A stretch of 64,000 nucleotides of DNA from Hyposmocoma kahamanoa (lineage: Eukaryota; Arthropoda; Insecta; Lepidoptera; Cosmopterigidae): positions 914,737 through 978,736 of the forward strand of contig NW_020653852.1 of assembly GCF_003589595.1 (NCBI RefSeq), in the 5' to 3' direction. The stretch's first letter is position 1. Each line of letters begins with the position of its first letter. Positions 10,655 to 22,380 of this stretch are shown here, one piece after another. The notes under the pieces were generated by a model that saw only the letters and a program-made list of their open reading frames with translations, did not search any database and was not told the origin of the DNA. The position numbers were made by a program, and so were the translations under genes.

Positions 10655-11224
10655 TTAATAATTATAACAAACTAGTCACAAAAAATAATTTAATATCATG
10701 ATAGTAAGACATCGCCACACCTCTACTCAATTGCTGGTAACTGTAAAGGTCATTGAAACGCTGGGGTTTTAGGGTCCTAGGCTTCCAGAAAAATAAAATT
10801 CAGTATAAGGTTTCACCAGTATATTTAGAATTTTTACAAAAAATGCGCAGGGGTGGGTACGCCGGATAGTTCGCTCAGCGATGACACACAATAAGACACT
10901 TAGCTTAGTATACGAAACACTCGCGGATGACGTCCTCGCACGCTAGTCACGGGCTTAGTGGGATGCTCTGATCTGAGGCCACTAGGTTGCCGTGACCACG
11001 GTGACGCGGAGGAGGTAGACCCGCGGAGCAGGTAGGCATGCTCGAGATGAAGGTAACGCTACAGATGTAGCCCGATGGCACGACCACGAAAGTCGTTTTA
11101 AACCAAAAATCTGCAACAAGCTCATAGAACAATTTATGAGGTCTGCTGGTTCGTTCCGTGGTTCAGGCAGAGCATCTGGCATGGATTGCTGGGAAGAGCT
11201 GGTTCGAATCCAGCCGGGTCGATA
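10655..11224 (+). mobile_element. Family H repeat, tail-to-head junction with internal unrelated block
   Basis: A tail (TTAATAATTATAACAAACTA) at about 10655-10676 is followed within some 15 bp by a family H head (AATTTAATATCATG...GGTAACTGTAAAGG). The tRNA-like part lies at 11135-11224, with a B box in CTGGTTCGAATCC. About 330 bp between (10760-11085) is unlike other copies, so it is an insertion or a variant body. Confidence 0.6.
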
Positions 11225-11823
11225 AATATAATTTTGTGTTGTCTATGTAATTTTTGTTTTGCATTTATAGGTTTTCATTCATTCGTTCGTTTCGTTCAGT
11301 GTAAGGCTGATTATTCTTGCATAAACGGAGCGTGGAAGAGTTGTTTCAAAAACCAATAAGCACTATACTGGGTCAAGATTTTATATGAAATTCACCCCTT
11401 AACTTTAGCTGATAATTTGCAAAGCTCTGGAGAATCGATTTTAATAATACAGTAATATAAATTATTGGATGAATTTAGACTTTGAAACAGGAGTTATCAA
11501 TTCGAATGATAACCATTGATTACTTTATTTCAATATGTCCAACAGCGTTGTTGCCTCTATACTTAGACGATCCATTACTGTATGATTTTTGTATTTGTAA
11601 TTTAGTGTATGGGCTTGTTATGTGCACTATAAAGGGCACGCAACCAAAATGTAATATTATTATTGGTCATACATAATTAGTAATTTATTCGTGGAAATAC
11701 AGTTTGTATAGTGGATAGTTAGTAGTAAGTATACTTTCACTCTAATCGGGGAAACATGACTCAATAAATATACTGAAGGTATATTGTCTATTTACACTTA
11801 CTATATAATAATAATATATAATA
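11225..11823. other. Unassigned stretch
   Basis: CATT/CGTT low complexity near 11276-11300; otherwise nothing recognised. Confidence 0.4.
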
Positions 11824-11895
11824 AGCCGTAGTATCCTAATGGTTTGACCTATCGGCGCTCAAGCCATGGGTTCGGAATCTGGGCTCACTCCTCTA
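11824..11895 (+). mobile_element. tRNA-like SINE head, family F, truncated
   Basis: GCCGTAGTATCCTAATGGTT...GGCGCTCAAGC...GGGTTCGGAATCTGGGCTC keeps the A- and B-box layout of the common lepidopteran SINE. It lacks the body. An inverse, longer relative lies at 60665-60917. Confidence 0.55.
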
Positions 11896-11929
11896 AAAGG
11901 CCTTTGCACACGGCGTATTTTATACGCAC

Positions 11930-12345
11930 CGACGACGCGCGTTTACGGGCCCTAACGCACTGTGTCTGTGGCGCAGACGCACTCTAGTAAGACGTTTTTG
12001 TTCAATAAATAACAATGATATAAAATTGAGAATTGTAGTGATACAATACTTAATCAAAAATCTTGAAAAAGAATTCTCTCAAAACATTACATTGACCGCA
12101 GCAACTGACGTGTTCAAATACTAATGACTGTCTATATTGTCAACGTAACTTCGAATCTTATACCTGGAAGGAGCTGCGAAATAACTGAGGTGAATAAAGC
12201 TAAAAAGCACACCAGAACCCGACCAGTATGGCACAGATTCGCGAACGCACGTTTACAGCGCTGTAAACGCGCGTCATCTGTATACGTGCCGCAGACGCGC
12301 TGTAGTCAAGTCGCGGATCGTTGTGCGCTGTAGTGAATCGATTCA
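11930..12345. repeat. CG-rich block with direct repeats and a perfect palindrome
   Basis: GTGGCGCAGACGCACTCTAG (11968-11987) recurs imperfectly at 12287-12306, each preceded by a CG-rich CGTTTAC block. CGTTTACAGCGCTGTAAACG at 12250-12269 is a perfect 20-bp palindrome. This resembles the sub-terminal region of a DNA transposon; no transposase frame is present. Confidence 0.5.
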
Positions 12346-12441
12346 AACGCGCGCAAACATCGCATTGCAAGCAAGAAGCTTGTATACTCCACTGGAGTTT
12401 ACACTTAGTACTACTTTCTTACTAATTTCATGTGTTGCTTC

Positions 12442-12726
12442 CATTGACTTACAATTACATGGACGTCGGGTCCGCGCTAAAAAGTGTCCGAGCTTATAGG
12501 GTGTTAAAATCGTATACAGACTGTCATTCACGCTTTAGTCTTCGTTTGTTCGACTGACAGCGAAGAAAGCAAAATTAGACAGCACTGCGATGACATTACA
12601 ATTTAAATTCAACGTTTTAGCTTTTTCATATTCCTTTACATGTTACTACGTTTAAATAGGTTGACTTGGGACATTTTTTCGTGGTTTGTGTATTAGACCC
12701 GTCGTCCATTTATTTGTAAGTTAATG
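12442..12726 (+). mobile_element. hAT-type MITE, copy 2 (285 bp)
   Basis: Same ends and interior as the copy at 7878, with exact 8-bp duplications GTTGCTTC at 12434-12441 and 12727-12734. The 8-bp duplication is the main reason for the hAT assignment. Confidence 0.88.
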
Positions 12727-12810
12727 GTTGCTTCATTCAAAAAAACTAATTGAAATTAACAAACAAAACTAAAATTAAAACTATCTGTTATCAAAATCTG
12801 CGAAAGTCCC

Positions 12811-12905
12811 CCAGTAGCGGACAATTGGCCTAAACCCTCGCCTGAGAGGAGACCCATGCCCAGCAGTGGCATGTATAAATGAGTTGACGATGATGATATT
12901 ATAAT
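12811..12905 (+). repeat. LINE 3-prime end with GAT tail
   Basis: AGAGGAGACCCATGCCCAGC followed by a GATGAT run is the usual 3-prime terminus of lepidopteran RTE-like LINEs. The same motif occurs at 28289 and, inverted, at 54520. Confidence 0.6.
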
Positions 12906-13712
12906 AATAAGAAAATTAAATTTGGTATTATATGCTTCCCTTTTATAAATTACTGCACCTTAAGTATCATATTCGTGAGCAAAATTTAAGTATAGCAACT
13001 TGGGTCAATGTTTATTTTGCATTTTATAGGATTTTGTTACAGATATTTTATGGAAAAACCAAGCCCACTTCGTAAGCATGCTTCTGAAGGCAATGCTGAA
13101 ACTGTCTATTAAAATTGGCAGCTGTGCGCAAGAAGTAAACGTAACCGTTTCTTTCGTACATGAACAAGACTCAACAAATACAACGCCACTGGTATAGTGT
13201 TTTTAGCATAAAAAAAGTTAATTTAAATGAAAACATATATGAATGAAATTTGACCAACTTCTGATGTCCCGATTTTTTCCTTCCATACAAAGACCCTTAC
13301 ATAAAACTGACGTCGATCAGGACTGAAAAAATATTATTCATTTTTATGGATAACTTGAGCAAAAACTTTACTATGCCAAAATTGTTTTCATAAAAAAAAT
13401 GTGGTAAGCACAGTTCTTTTCCATTTCACTTTGGCAGATAATTGGCCTAACTTTATATAGATCCGTTGCTGCCTGGCTAAAATCAATAAAATACGTCACA
13501 TTTGAAATATTACCGCATGTTTGTGTTATACGACATTGTTCCATTACAGGTTTGTCAGCAGCACATGTTTGCATTTACACGAAAGGTGTAATTTGCGTCA
13601 GGGCGGAAAACTCGGACGCTTTTACGTATTATTTCATTACATTATTTATTACCTTTTTTGTTTACCAGAGACGAACAAAGAAAGCTACGATGCTAACACA
13701 TATAGATACACA
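12906..13712. other. Unassigned stretch
   Basis: Nothing recognised; open frames across 13371-13712 on both strands overlap one another and lack motifs. Confidence 0.4.
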
Positions 13713-13880
13713 TGGAGAGTTTGTCCAGAGAAGAACTGCTACCTCACCTCTGCCGCCAAGCAAAAATGTAATCGTTACTGCGTTCCGGTTTTGATGGGTA
13801 AGAGGGTGCTGGTGAAATTGCAGGCACATGGGACTTGTCAATTTCATGTCAGGGTGACGGCCAAGTGGCAATGCTTTCAG
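13713..13880 (-). repeat. Family A short repeat, partial copy
   Basis: Reverse copy with a truncated head; the open frames on both strands here are repeat-derived. Confidence 0.75.
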
Positions 13881-14184
13881 GTTTTTTAAGAACATTCACA
13901 ATCTGATTGAGATGTATATGACGAGATCGATTTCCCTTTCCGAGACTTATACATAGTTCTGCACATTTATTATTCTCGTATTTGAAGTGATTGTTACTGC
14001 ATTGGATTTGAACGGACTTAGTGCTTTTAATACCTTGCTATGGGTATGTCATAATACTTCTATGAGATTATTGATAAAAAAATTACCATATATACAGCGG
14101 CCATGTTGTCTGTTTTAGTATGAATGAAATGTAACTTAAAATATTAAGAGATAAAGGTAATTGTGGTGTGAATAATTCATTAGA

Positions 14185-14300
14185 CGACCTTAGTGGAACG
14201 GCTTGTACTGTGGGCGCTGTATGGGGCAGTTCCAGGTTCGATTCCCGGTAAAAACAATTTAGGAAATGAATTTACTAATTTGAGACCAGCTATTATTGGT
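14185..14300 (+). mobile_element. tRNA-like SINE, family D, truncated copy
   Basis: The B box in CCAGGTTCGATTCCCGGTAA and the body words GAAATGAATTT and TTTGAGACCAG match the copies at 15551 and 41750. Confidence 0.65.
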
Positions 14301-14339
14301 TATTGGGATATTTTAGCCTTTACAAAATTATTTAATTGT

Positions 14340-14425
14340 AATCACCGGCATCATTCACAGCTGGACTACGCCCACTGCTCGATTGAGGTCTCCCTGAGTT
14401 TACGTAACCCACCACGATCCTGCGT
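14340..14425 (-). repeat. LINE 3-prime end fragment
   Basis: On the minus strand the phrase GACCTCAATCGAGCAGTGGG resembles LINE 3-prime untranslated ends that carry the CAGCAGTGGG-type motif. Confidence 0.35.
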
Positions 14426-14429
14426 GATT

Positions 14430-15124
14430 AAAAAAAACTGGATGTTATTTCGATTTTTATTGAATATGAAAATGATGATAGTTTGTAACAATTATTCATC
14501 CAAAGGTCGACCGCACAGGACACTAACCTGCATCAGTGCCAAACCGAGGCAACGATCGACAATAATGTTGTTATATAATTAATTAATTAATAATTCGCCA
14601 AATGTGTTAAAACTCGACTTGATTGGAATCCATTTTTTTGGCGTGCATCTAATTGCAAGACGTGTACCACGCCACGTTTCTGTAACTGTTATTAGGTTCG
14701 CCATATTCCATCTGTTATCATAATATTTATTCAATAAGTAAATGTGTTATAACTGTAGGGTAGAAAAAAGTTAAACAAAGTATTTTATGAAAAAAACATG
14801 TAAACATTTCACGCGGTAATGTTATGGTGTTGCCTGCTGAAAGGACCAATTTTCATACAAAAAGGCGTATATCCGAGGGGCAACACCGGCCGTGACGTGT
14901 GAAAACCGGCCCGAACCGGATTAACCGCTTTTGACCGCGTTTTATTTCGGTCTAATCTTTTACCCCCACGAGTACACCTCTAAGCGCAAATAACATCGAG
15001 TTCTTCATAAGCTTTTTAACGCAGTGCCTCGGCGAAGCCTTTTCAATAGCCTTTATAGTCTAATCGGATAATGAGCATACTCGATTGTTAGTTTAATTAG
15101 TAGTTAACGAATTAACAGTGCCGT
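14430..15124. other. Unassigned stretch
   Basis: Includes a locally GC-richer patch near 14870-14940 with repeated ACCGG words; no feature assigned. Confidence 0.4.
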
Positions 15125-15300
15125 GTGGTTGGAATGGTGGGGAGAGGTCGACCTTGACGCACGTAATATCGATCAGATTGGGGATATCCTTAAGAAAGGA
15201 CACGTTAAAAGATTGGAGAAGGCGAACGAGATGTCTTAGGATTGTAGCCAGTGGAGGTTCATGGGCTCTGCGTACCCCAGCAGGAGACATGCGTACGTAT
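15125..15300 (+). pseudogene. LINE reverse-transcriptase C-terminal scrap (RTE-like)
   Basis: The reading DCSQWRFMGSAYPSRR matches the DRSQWRxxGEAYVQQ ending I know from RTE-like lepidopteran elements. The related minus-strand fragment is at 33790-34160. Frameshifted and partial. Confidence 0.55.
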
Positions 15301-15550
15301 AATCCAGTGTTCTTTTTACTGTTTGTGTGAATATAGTTCGTGTTTTAAATTAATTTATTTATTTTTGTATATTATTTTTGTTTTTATTTCTGTTTTACGT
15401 TGAATGTTTTAATTATGTTCTTCTTTTTGGTTTCGTTTTCTTTTGTGGTGTTGTTTTGGTAAACAAATAAATGTATTTTCTGTTCTTTTCTTCTTTATTT
15501 TCTATATACAGGTGTCCCACGGCTGCGGAGGGAAAGTACTTTGAATATCG

Positions 15551-15775
15551 ACGACTTCGGTGGCTTAACGGTTTACATTGTGGGCGCTGCATGCGGAGGG
15601 TCCCGGGTTCGGTAGGATTCCCGGTAGGACAAATTTGGAAAATGAACTTTTCTGAATTGGTTCTGGTCTGGGTGTTCTCGGACGTGCCCCAGAGTGAATT
15701 CCGTTGGTGCGATACTCCTAGTACAACGGGGTCCTTGGTTTGAGACCAGGCAATTGCTGTAGTTGTATGGCGCAG
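15551..15775 (+). mobile_element. tRNA-like SINE, family D, longest 5-prime copy
   Basis: A box GGTGGCTTAACGG, a B box split by a small insertion (GGTTCGGTAGGATTCCCGG), and body GAAAATGAACTTTTCTGAAT. It ends at TTTGAGACCAGGCAATTG. Body shared with 14185, 18436 and 41750. Confidence 0.75.
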
Positions 15776-16620
15776 TATTTTAATTTATTTAGTATTGTAG
15801 ATCGGAATATTTTGGTTCATGTAGCAATTATTTTATTTTTAAAAGTAAGTAATACTGCATAGATTTGGTCGGTTTGATTCTTAGATAAAGCAATTAAATC
15901 GGTTCGAACTTCAAAGTTCCTTGCTTTATCTGGGAAACGAACCCACTAAATGTGAAAGAAAAACACCTGTATTTTATGATGCCGATCGAAAGAGTCAATT
16001 ATGAGGCACAATTCTTTTTAAGTAACATGGTATCTTATATTCAAGGAACACCGTTCAATTTACTGTTTATTACAAAAAAGAAACTTGAAACTGCCAAAAT
16101 GAAATTTTCAATTAATGTATCGAATATTCAAACTGTGATTCATCTTGTCGGATACAAGATTGATTCCTACCAATTGTATCAAAACATGATAAGACACTAT
16201 AGAATTTTAAGGTAGTTACGTAATAAACAGTGACAGTATGGCAAAGGGTGAGGGGAAGTGGTTTAGTCCGTACGACACTGGGTACACATCCCAGCGAAGC
16301 AGGGGATAACACCTGGACTCCGATTCAGAACTCTTCGATATTTTAACCGATTTGTTTTTGAGCTATTCAGAACATTTCGAATTCGGATACTATATGGTTA
16401 AATAACAGCGTTTACGGAGTTAGTTGGTGAAATAGATTATAAGAAAAATCAAAATCTTTTTATATACTTTTTTAAGACTTTAAAGGCCTAAAATATAGAA
16501 ATGCATTAGTCTTGCATTAAAATAAATTAATAAAATTGAACAAAATCCAGACTTTATTTAAAATAATAAGAGGTTTTCATATTACATTCTTATTTTGTAA
16601 ACGTTCGGTAAGTTTACTAA
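15776..16620. other. Unassigned stretch
   Basis: Open frame at 15952-16215 (87 codons) has no motif; nothing recognised. Confidence 0.4.
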
Positions 16621-16826
16621 CTGCCTCTGTGGCCGAACGGTTACCATGCCGGACTGCCACGCAGAGGTCCCAGGTTCGATTCCCGGGCCGGGAGAAATGT
16701 TTGTATGGCCTACATTTATTTCTCTCGTGAGTTTGGGTGTAATTTGTGGTTGTCTATGTGTGTGTCCATGGCACCCGCGATACAGGGTTTCCCTAGCGGG
16801 GCTATGTTGATTGTGAGCGTTATTTT
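16621..16826 (+). mobile_element. tRNA-like SINE, family C, full copy
   Basis: A box TGGCCGAACGG and B box GGTTCGATTCC with a plausible tRNA-like fold (GCCTCTGTGG pairs with part of CCACGCAGAGG). A conserved body follows (TTATTTCTCTCGTGAGTTTG) and a GGGTTTCCCTAG end. Best-preserved of eight copies. The tRNA portion is not a functional tRNA: it is continuous with the SINE body and repeated elsewhere. Confidence 0.88.
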
Positions 16827-16830
16827 CTTT

Positions 16831-17224
16831 TTATTTCCTTCGATAACTGTGTCGAGAAGTACGAGAAGGTTTCGAATACGACAGTTTGACGTTCGATGCA
16901 GTTATTGTTAAAAGAAATCTAATGGAATCGGTCGACAACAGAGTTATCGTGACGTTCTGAATCGACCCCATGTCCGGGTTTAAGGTATTCACCGGGATTT
17001 TCTCCTTCCTACGCAAAAAAAATCTAATTTTACACGAAGGTATCATACCTCTACATTAGACGCGTTAGACACAATATTGTATCTAGAACCGATCGTCAAC
17101 AAATACAAACTAATCAATTGATTAAATATACTGTGATATTTAATATAATAATCAAGTGGTATAACAGGAAAATACTTAATTTTTTTAAGTCACTGAACGA
17201 ACAGTTGTGCACCTGGTTGTAAGC
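16831..17224. other. Unassigned stretch
   Basis: Nothing recognised. Confidence 0.4.
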
Positions 17225-17402
17225 GACACGCATGTCTTCTTATGTAAAGCTTTAAGTCACAATGATCTGAGGGGCGCTGCCACTGTGCCCGTCACTCTGA
17301 GACGTGAGTTGGCAAGTCCCGCGTGCCAGCACCCTTACCCTTCAAAACCAGAATGCAGTACTGCTTAGCGGCAGAAACAGGTAAGGTGGCAGTACGTCCC
17401 AG
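17225..17402 (+). repeat. Family A short repeat, partial copy
   Basis: Forward copy lacking the head; includes GGCAGAAACAGGTAAGGTGG. Confidence 0.8.
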
Positions 17403-18435
17403 AAATTAACTTTACAGATAAAATCTTGAAGAATTTTAAAGTACATTTCACCTTTGTTTATCTGTTTAACATGTTTTACCAATCATTGCGCAAAATACTG
17501 GGGCTAACGTTTATCTTGCCCTAAAACATGGGACAAGAGGAGTCATCGTATTTCTTAGAAAGGCAATATATACTCAAGATTACACAAATGACAAATCTGT
17601 TTTTTCCGCCTTTTAGATTTAGAGTGTCGTAGCGACATCTCTTTAAAATCGTTCAAACTAATTTGTTTGCCTGTTTTATCGACTAAGAGACTATAATGTA
17701 ACTCTTTCTATATTCCTTATTACGCCAAATGAAATAATATTTTGGTATTAATAGTTACGTCCTAGAATTGTTTCCATTTACTATGTTAATTATAGGTACA
17801 TATAATTTAACATACGTAAATTGTGACCATTGATTGTGAAGGTACTGTCTCCTAAGATACAGGTTCGTCTAGTTTGGGAGACAGGGTGATAATGTATATA
17901 TGTAGTTGCTCTTCTATCAATAAATACGTCATTTAAAAAAATTAAATATAACGCGCGAAATCTACCACCTTACCGCTCCTCGCATAGTCACTACACTTGA
18001 TAAGGAAGAAGAGGCTCACGTCGCGTCTCGCCGCCAATGACCGCCAAGCACACGTTTACCAGCACATAACTTTTCGTATATTCCGTAGTAAATGTTTGTA
18101 ATAAGTGTCAAAAGTTAAATAAATACTTGCAAACGTACCGAACTTTTTCTCCAGCAACGCCACGGAAATAAAAACTATGATGGAAATAAAGACCCTTCAT
18201 AAAGAAATATTATTCATGAGCACAAAATAAAAAATGTTTTTACATATTAACCTACATTTTGGTCGACTTATCTGTAAAGGAGAACTCTTCCAGCCTACCC
18301 ATGGCAGTTATAAATGAGTAAGCAATTAATTTAGTATTTATTTATTTATGTTTGGACTTCCAGGTCAAAACTGGCAAATCAAAACTAATTTTGAAGAATT
18401 ACTTTCAAGAATAGCTATCGATTACTCTCAAGTAA
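17403..18435. other. Unassigned stretch
   Basis: Over 1 kb in which I recognise no gene or repeat copy. Confidence 0.4.
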
Positions 18436-18550
18436 TTTTGTCTGGCTCAATGGCCCGGCCACTGGCACTCTGGGTTCGATTTAGTTTTGAAAATAAACTA
18501 GACTTATGTTGGCTTTGGTCTGGCTATCCTGAGTGGTACCTGTGGAGTTC
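18436..18550 (+). mobile_element. Possible family D SINE, compressed copy
   Basis: TCTGGCTCAATGGCC and GGGTTCGATTTAG look like A and B boxes set unusually close together. The downstream GGTCTGGCTATCCTGAGTGG resembles the family D body. Confidence 0.4.
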
Positions 18551-18754
18551 ATTTCGTTGAGTCTGGTAGAGATAATAAAGTAGCCACAAATAAGGAAATC
18601 AGCACACTTGTCAACACAGATTAGAACCGATTTGAAAAATCTTCATGTCTATGTATTAAGAGTCTATACAACCTCAAGTGGCTTTGGTTGATTCCGCATG
18701 ACGGTGAAAGTTTTTAATCACTTTGGAAAGAATATATACTAAAATTGAGTATAT

Positions 18755-19361
18755 ACGCTCACGCGATACATGCAGCCGTAGACGCATACCACACCTAGAG
18801 GTGCCGGTGATGATTTTATACCGATTTATCGGATATCGAAGTTATAACAGGTAAAATAACTAATATTAATTGCTATTCCGGTAACTACTCTAGCAAAGTA
18901 TAAAGTTTTTAAAGCCTTGGTCTGCCATTTAAAAAAATAAACAACTTCAAAAATACGTCACGACAATCGTGTGTGTTATTGTTTGGGCTGGTGATTTCGG
19001 TGTTTATTTATTGAAAACATACCGTAAGTAGCGTTTTTCAAGTTTACCCTGAATATAAATACTTATAAACTATACTTTAAGGAGTAATTTCATGGTAAAC
19101 GTTAGAACCACCCAAACGGAATATTGTCATATTTATCCAAGTACACCAAATATTTCATTAGTGCTTTTTAAGTGCAGGATTTGCGGTGCATTACTGCATT
19201 TTATTTGAGATGTTTTTGTTGGTAGTACGGAGGGTATTTATTTAGCAATGCAGAATAATAATTTTTATTTATAAAAACTTGTATTTAAACTGAATCCTTT
19301 TCTATTTTGCGTAACTAAATAGTCGCCATTTTGCGGTAGGAGGAGCGCATCGCGTGAGCGG
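18755..19361 (-). mobile_element. 607-bp element with CG-rich inverted ends (family J), full copy
   Basis: Terminal CGCTCACGCGAT and ATCGCGTGAGCG are inverted. The interior matches 39934-40539 and 58135-58743 across its whole length. There is no open frame of note, so it is non-autonomous. The flanks ATATA on both sides are too simple to fix the duplication length. Confidence 0.88.
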
Positions 19362-20108
19362 ATATAAACTGATTACTCTACCTATGGTGTGAAAACGCGA
19401 TTCCCAAAAATTGTAATAAAAAAATAGAAAAAAATAAATACAAATGTTACAAGAAAACCGCTGTATTGATCTGAACTAAATACAACACGTATAGTATACT
19501 ATATACATTTTTCAAATGGTTTTATTTTCGTTCATAAAAAAATAAATTTTGAAATAAAGCCAGTGTCCTGCCGCTCGACCCAAGCAAAATGAATCGTATT
19601 AGTACGGGAAAAGTTTGAATTCGAGTTGACGTAGTAACGACTCCCAAGAGCGAAAAATATATCGACTTTATTTAGGTGTTCGTGTTTGTAACACGGGGGA
19701 AATAAAACAATTTTTTTTAGATGGATTTTTTTAATGATACGAATGGTAACTTACTAGAGCATGCATGCTCTATCTATGATAGCTCTGTCTTCCACCTTCT
19801 ATTCCTCGTCCCGTTAATGTCCAGTTTCTGTTATCTGTTTTTACTAAACCCCTCTTAAAATTATTAACTGATTTTATTTGTATTTACGAATTTAAATTAT
19901 AAAACTTAAACTATATATTTAAATATCTCTAATGGTGTTGCTATGTCGTGATGTTTTGTATTGTTCCAGAAGCCGGAATAGACTTAGGCTCGACTCACTC
20001 TGGCGCGGAGTCGAAGCGTCGAGAGCCTTAAAGAGCAGTGTTGTCATGTATAAAAAAAGTGTAACTCCTATGTATGACTGGGCATTGACAGCGTTCTTCA
20101 CGAGAGCC
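19362..20108. other. Unassigned stretch
   Basis: AT-rich; nothing recognised before the next family A copy. Confidence 0.4.
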
Positions 20109-20294
20109 CAAATATCAAGTGACGGGACGAACAAGTGGAGCGCCTGATGGTAGCCAACACGCCTGTCCATAAAAAGTGCAGTGCCACTCAGAGTTTTAAA
20201 TAGCAAAGATCTGATGGGCACTGCCGAGGTACCCGTCACTCTAAGATAGCCAAGTCCCATATGTCTGTGATTTCACCAACATCCTTGCACTTAG
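20109..20294 (+). repeat. Family A short repeat, head half
   Basis: Good match from ATCAAGTGACGGGACGAACA through the internal hairpin to the CATCCTTGCAC block; then meets an opposite copy tail-to-tail. Confidence 0.82.
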
Positions 20295-20296
20295 AA

Positions 20297-20399
20297 GTAG
20301 TAAAGCTCCTTGTGAATGAGTTCGTCCTGGGAAGTACTGCATTCCTGTTTCGAAGGGTAAGGGTGCTGGTGAAATTACAGGCACATGAGACTTGTTAAG
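20297..20399 (-). repeat. Family A short repeat, tail half
   Basis: Reverse fragment ending at GGCACATGAGACTTGTTAAG. With the preceding copy it forms a short inverted pair. Confidence 0.78.
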
Positions 20400-20690
20400 A
20401 ACAAGACAGCACTCCTGCGCATTAACACCTCACGCCAGCTTATGTGGACCATCAAGAAGCGCAAAATAACATATCTCGGTCACGCGCTTCGACACGATAG
20501 ATATCGACTGCTTCAACTTACAATGTTGGGAAAGGCAAGAGACGCACTGGAAGACGTAAAAAGTCATGGTCATAAGGGAACAACTGATTCGTTTGGCCAT
20601 GGACAGGGACAAATTTGCCATATAGGCGGCCAACCTCCAGTAGTGGTGTGGCGTAAGGAAGCCGAGCCACTATAGGTGGACTGTATGTAG
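20400..20690 (+). pseudogene. LINE reverse-transcriptase C-terminus (RTE-like), degraded
   Basis: An open reading gives TIKKRKITYLGHALRHDRYR then LLQLTMLGK, matching the IKxRKLxYFGHILRHxxYRLLQLIMEGK ending of RTE-like elements. It continues frame-broken through a DRDKFAI-like reading near 20600. It starts directly at the end of a family A copy. Confidence 0.7.
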
Positions 20691-20699
20691 GGCGCTGGT

Positions 20700-21311
20700 A
20701 ATTCCTTGCCTGTGCTATCCTGACTAAAATCACATAAAAGTGCTCATGCGTTCCTCCCTTCACTACGACGGCAACGGTGCGGGTGTGAAGTCTTCAATGG
20801 GGCATATGGCACAGTCTTGTTCGTTTGTATTACAATAATCAGTCGCAGAAATAGAAGAGATAAAAAACGAAAGGAATAATTAAAACATTTCAAGCAAGTT
20901 GGGTGTTTTGCGACAGTGAGTGTCAACTGACACTGACTGTCGTCAATACCGACGACACCACGCAGCCAGTTTCGTTTCATATCATATCATTGCATATTGA
21001 ATAATACAGGTAGAATACCAAACAAGTGGAGATGCATTTTAAGAAAAAGGCTAGAGATGTTTGACAGAATCAATTATGAAAACTAATTGGTGTATCGAAG
21101 CTGTGCCTTATCGGCGAGCTACGGGCATAAAATCACTATCGAATATGACTCATTTCGAGTGGTCACTTGCACGTAACACATTTTCTGAACGTGTTGGTGT
21201 AATAGAAGGTTTCAAGCGGAACAAGTAATTTCAACAACGGAAAATGTCATTTTTTATAGCAAAATCGACTTTTGTTACATCTGGCATAAGCCATGTGACA
21301 TAACATAATGC
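20700..21311. other. Unassigned stretch
   Basis: Contains a short repeated ACTGACAGT/ACTGACTGTC word near 20920-20945; nothing else recognised. Confidence 0.4.
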
Positions 21312-21507
21312 ACACACTCATAGCCCCGCACTAGGGAAACCCTGTATCGCGGGTGCCATGGACATATACAGACAGCCACAAATTACACCCAAACTCACGA
21401 GAGAAATAAATGTAGGTCATACAAATAGTTTTCCTCGTCCGCAAATCCAACCCCGGACCTCTGCGTGGCAGATCAGCCATGGTAACCGCTCGGCCACAGA
21501 GGCAGTT
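21312..21507 (-). mobile_element. tRNA-like SINE, family C
   Basis: Reverse copy from TAGCCCCGCACTAGGGAAAC to the tRNA-like end GAGGCAGTT. The B box is mutated (TTGGATTTGC-like). Confidence 0.85.
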
Positions 21508-22024
21508 CAAATCTGTTGGTTTAGTGTGTTAGAATTAAGTATACATGTTTTATTATACTTTATTGTTATTGAACAAAATATGTTGCATAATCATTATGCT
21601 ACTCGTACAGTCACCGATTTGAATACCTAGACACGAGTAAGCAATTTTACTTAATTTAGGTATTACCTAGATTAACTTGCAATACTGACCTCTTAGAATA
21701 ATAACGCGTAGAATGATAATTTCATATCAAACGAACTGTCATAAGTGAGGCAAAAATCAAATTCATGTAGGCTAGTTTTAGTAGTAGGTTAATTTTCGGT
21801 TTTAGTGAATATTTATATAAAAATACTAGTTGAAACGCGTTACTTCCTTGTGGAATGTGATGTTAGTATCTATTTTATGTTTGTCTGACGTATTTTTACA
21901 CTCATTTACCGCACATTTCGTCATTTTTAGCTAAAATTCTTGATCTGTTCGCGGTCGCTTTTTTATAAAAAAAGTTGTAATTATACAGAATAAATTTACT
22001 TTGTATTTATCTTTACTCATTCGT
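21508..22024. other. Unassigned stretch
   Basis: Nothing recognised. Confidence 0.4.
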
Positions 22025-22110
22025 AAGTTTCCTTTGAAAATAATAAGTAAGAAACTTCAGGAATTGCTCTTTGTGAATAGATATTTGATCGCGTTTCTCA
22101 TTTACAATAA
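22025..22110 (-). repeat. Possible LINE 3-prime UTR fragment
   Basis: The minus strand reads GCAATTCCTGAAGTTTCTTA, like the GAGCAATCCCTAGAGTTTCT tail of the CR1/jockey-like family. Short and diverged. Confidence 0.3.
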
Positions 22111-22253
22111 TTATTTTAAAATATCGTAGGTAGAAATAACCTGAAAGAGCTAAATGGGTCATCGATTTCCGTCATCCGAGTAGGCAGAAGCAGTATAATA
22201 TAATAATATAAATAATCTGTCAATTATACACAATTTCATAAACCACATCATAA

Positions 22254-22380
22254 AGGCGCTCTTTTTGGTTCTGAATCAAAATTCTATTGTCTATGGTACC
22301 ATTAAAGTTCTGTGCACAGAAATATGAGTTTCAAAAAAAGAACATCGTATTTTTGCTAATAAAAAATCGTTATAGTTTTA
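22254..22380 (-). repeat. Dispersed repeat M, copy 2
   Basis: Inverse match to 4300-4428, with GGTTCTGAATCAAAATTCTA the longest shared block. Confidence 0.6.

Noticed and set aside
13521..13895. Overlapping open frames on both strands
   Set aside because: The right half is a reverse family A copy; frames differ and none has a motif.
16621..16695. tRNA gene
   Set aside because: A and B boxes are present but the sequence continues into a SINE body repeated seven more times in the window.
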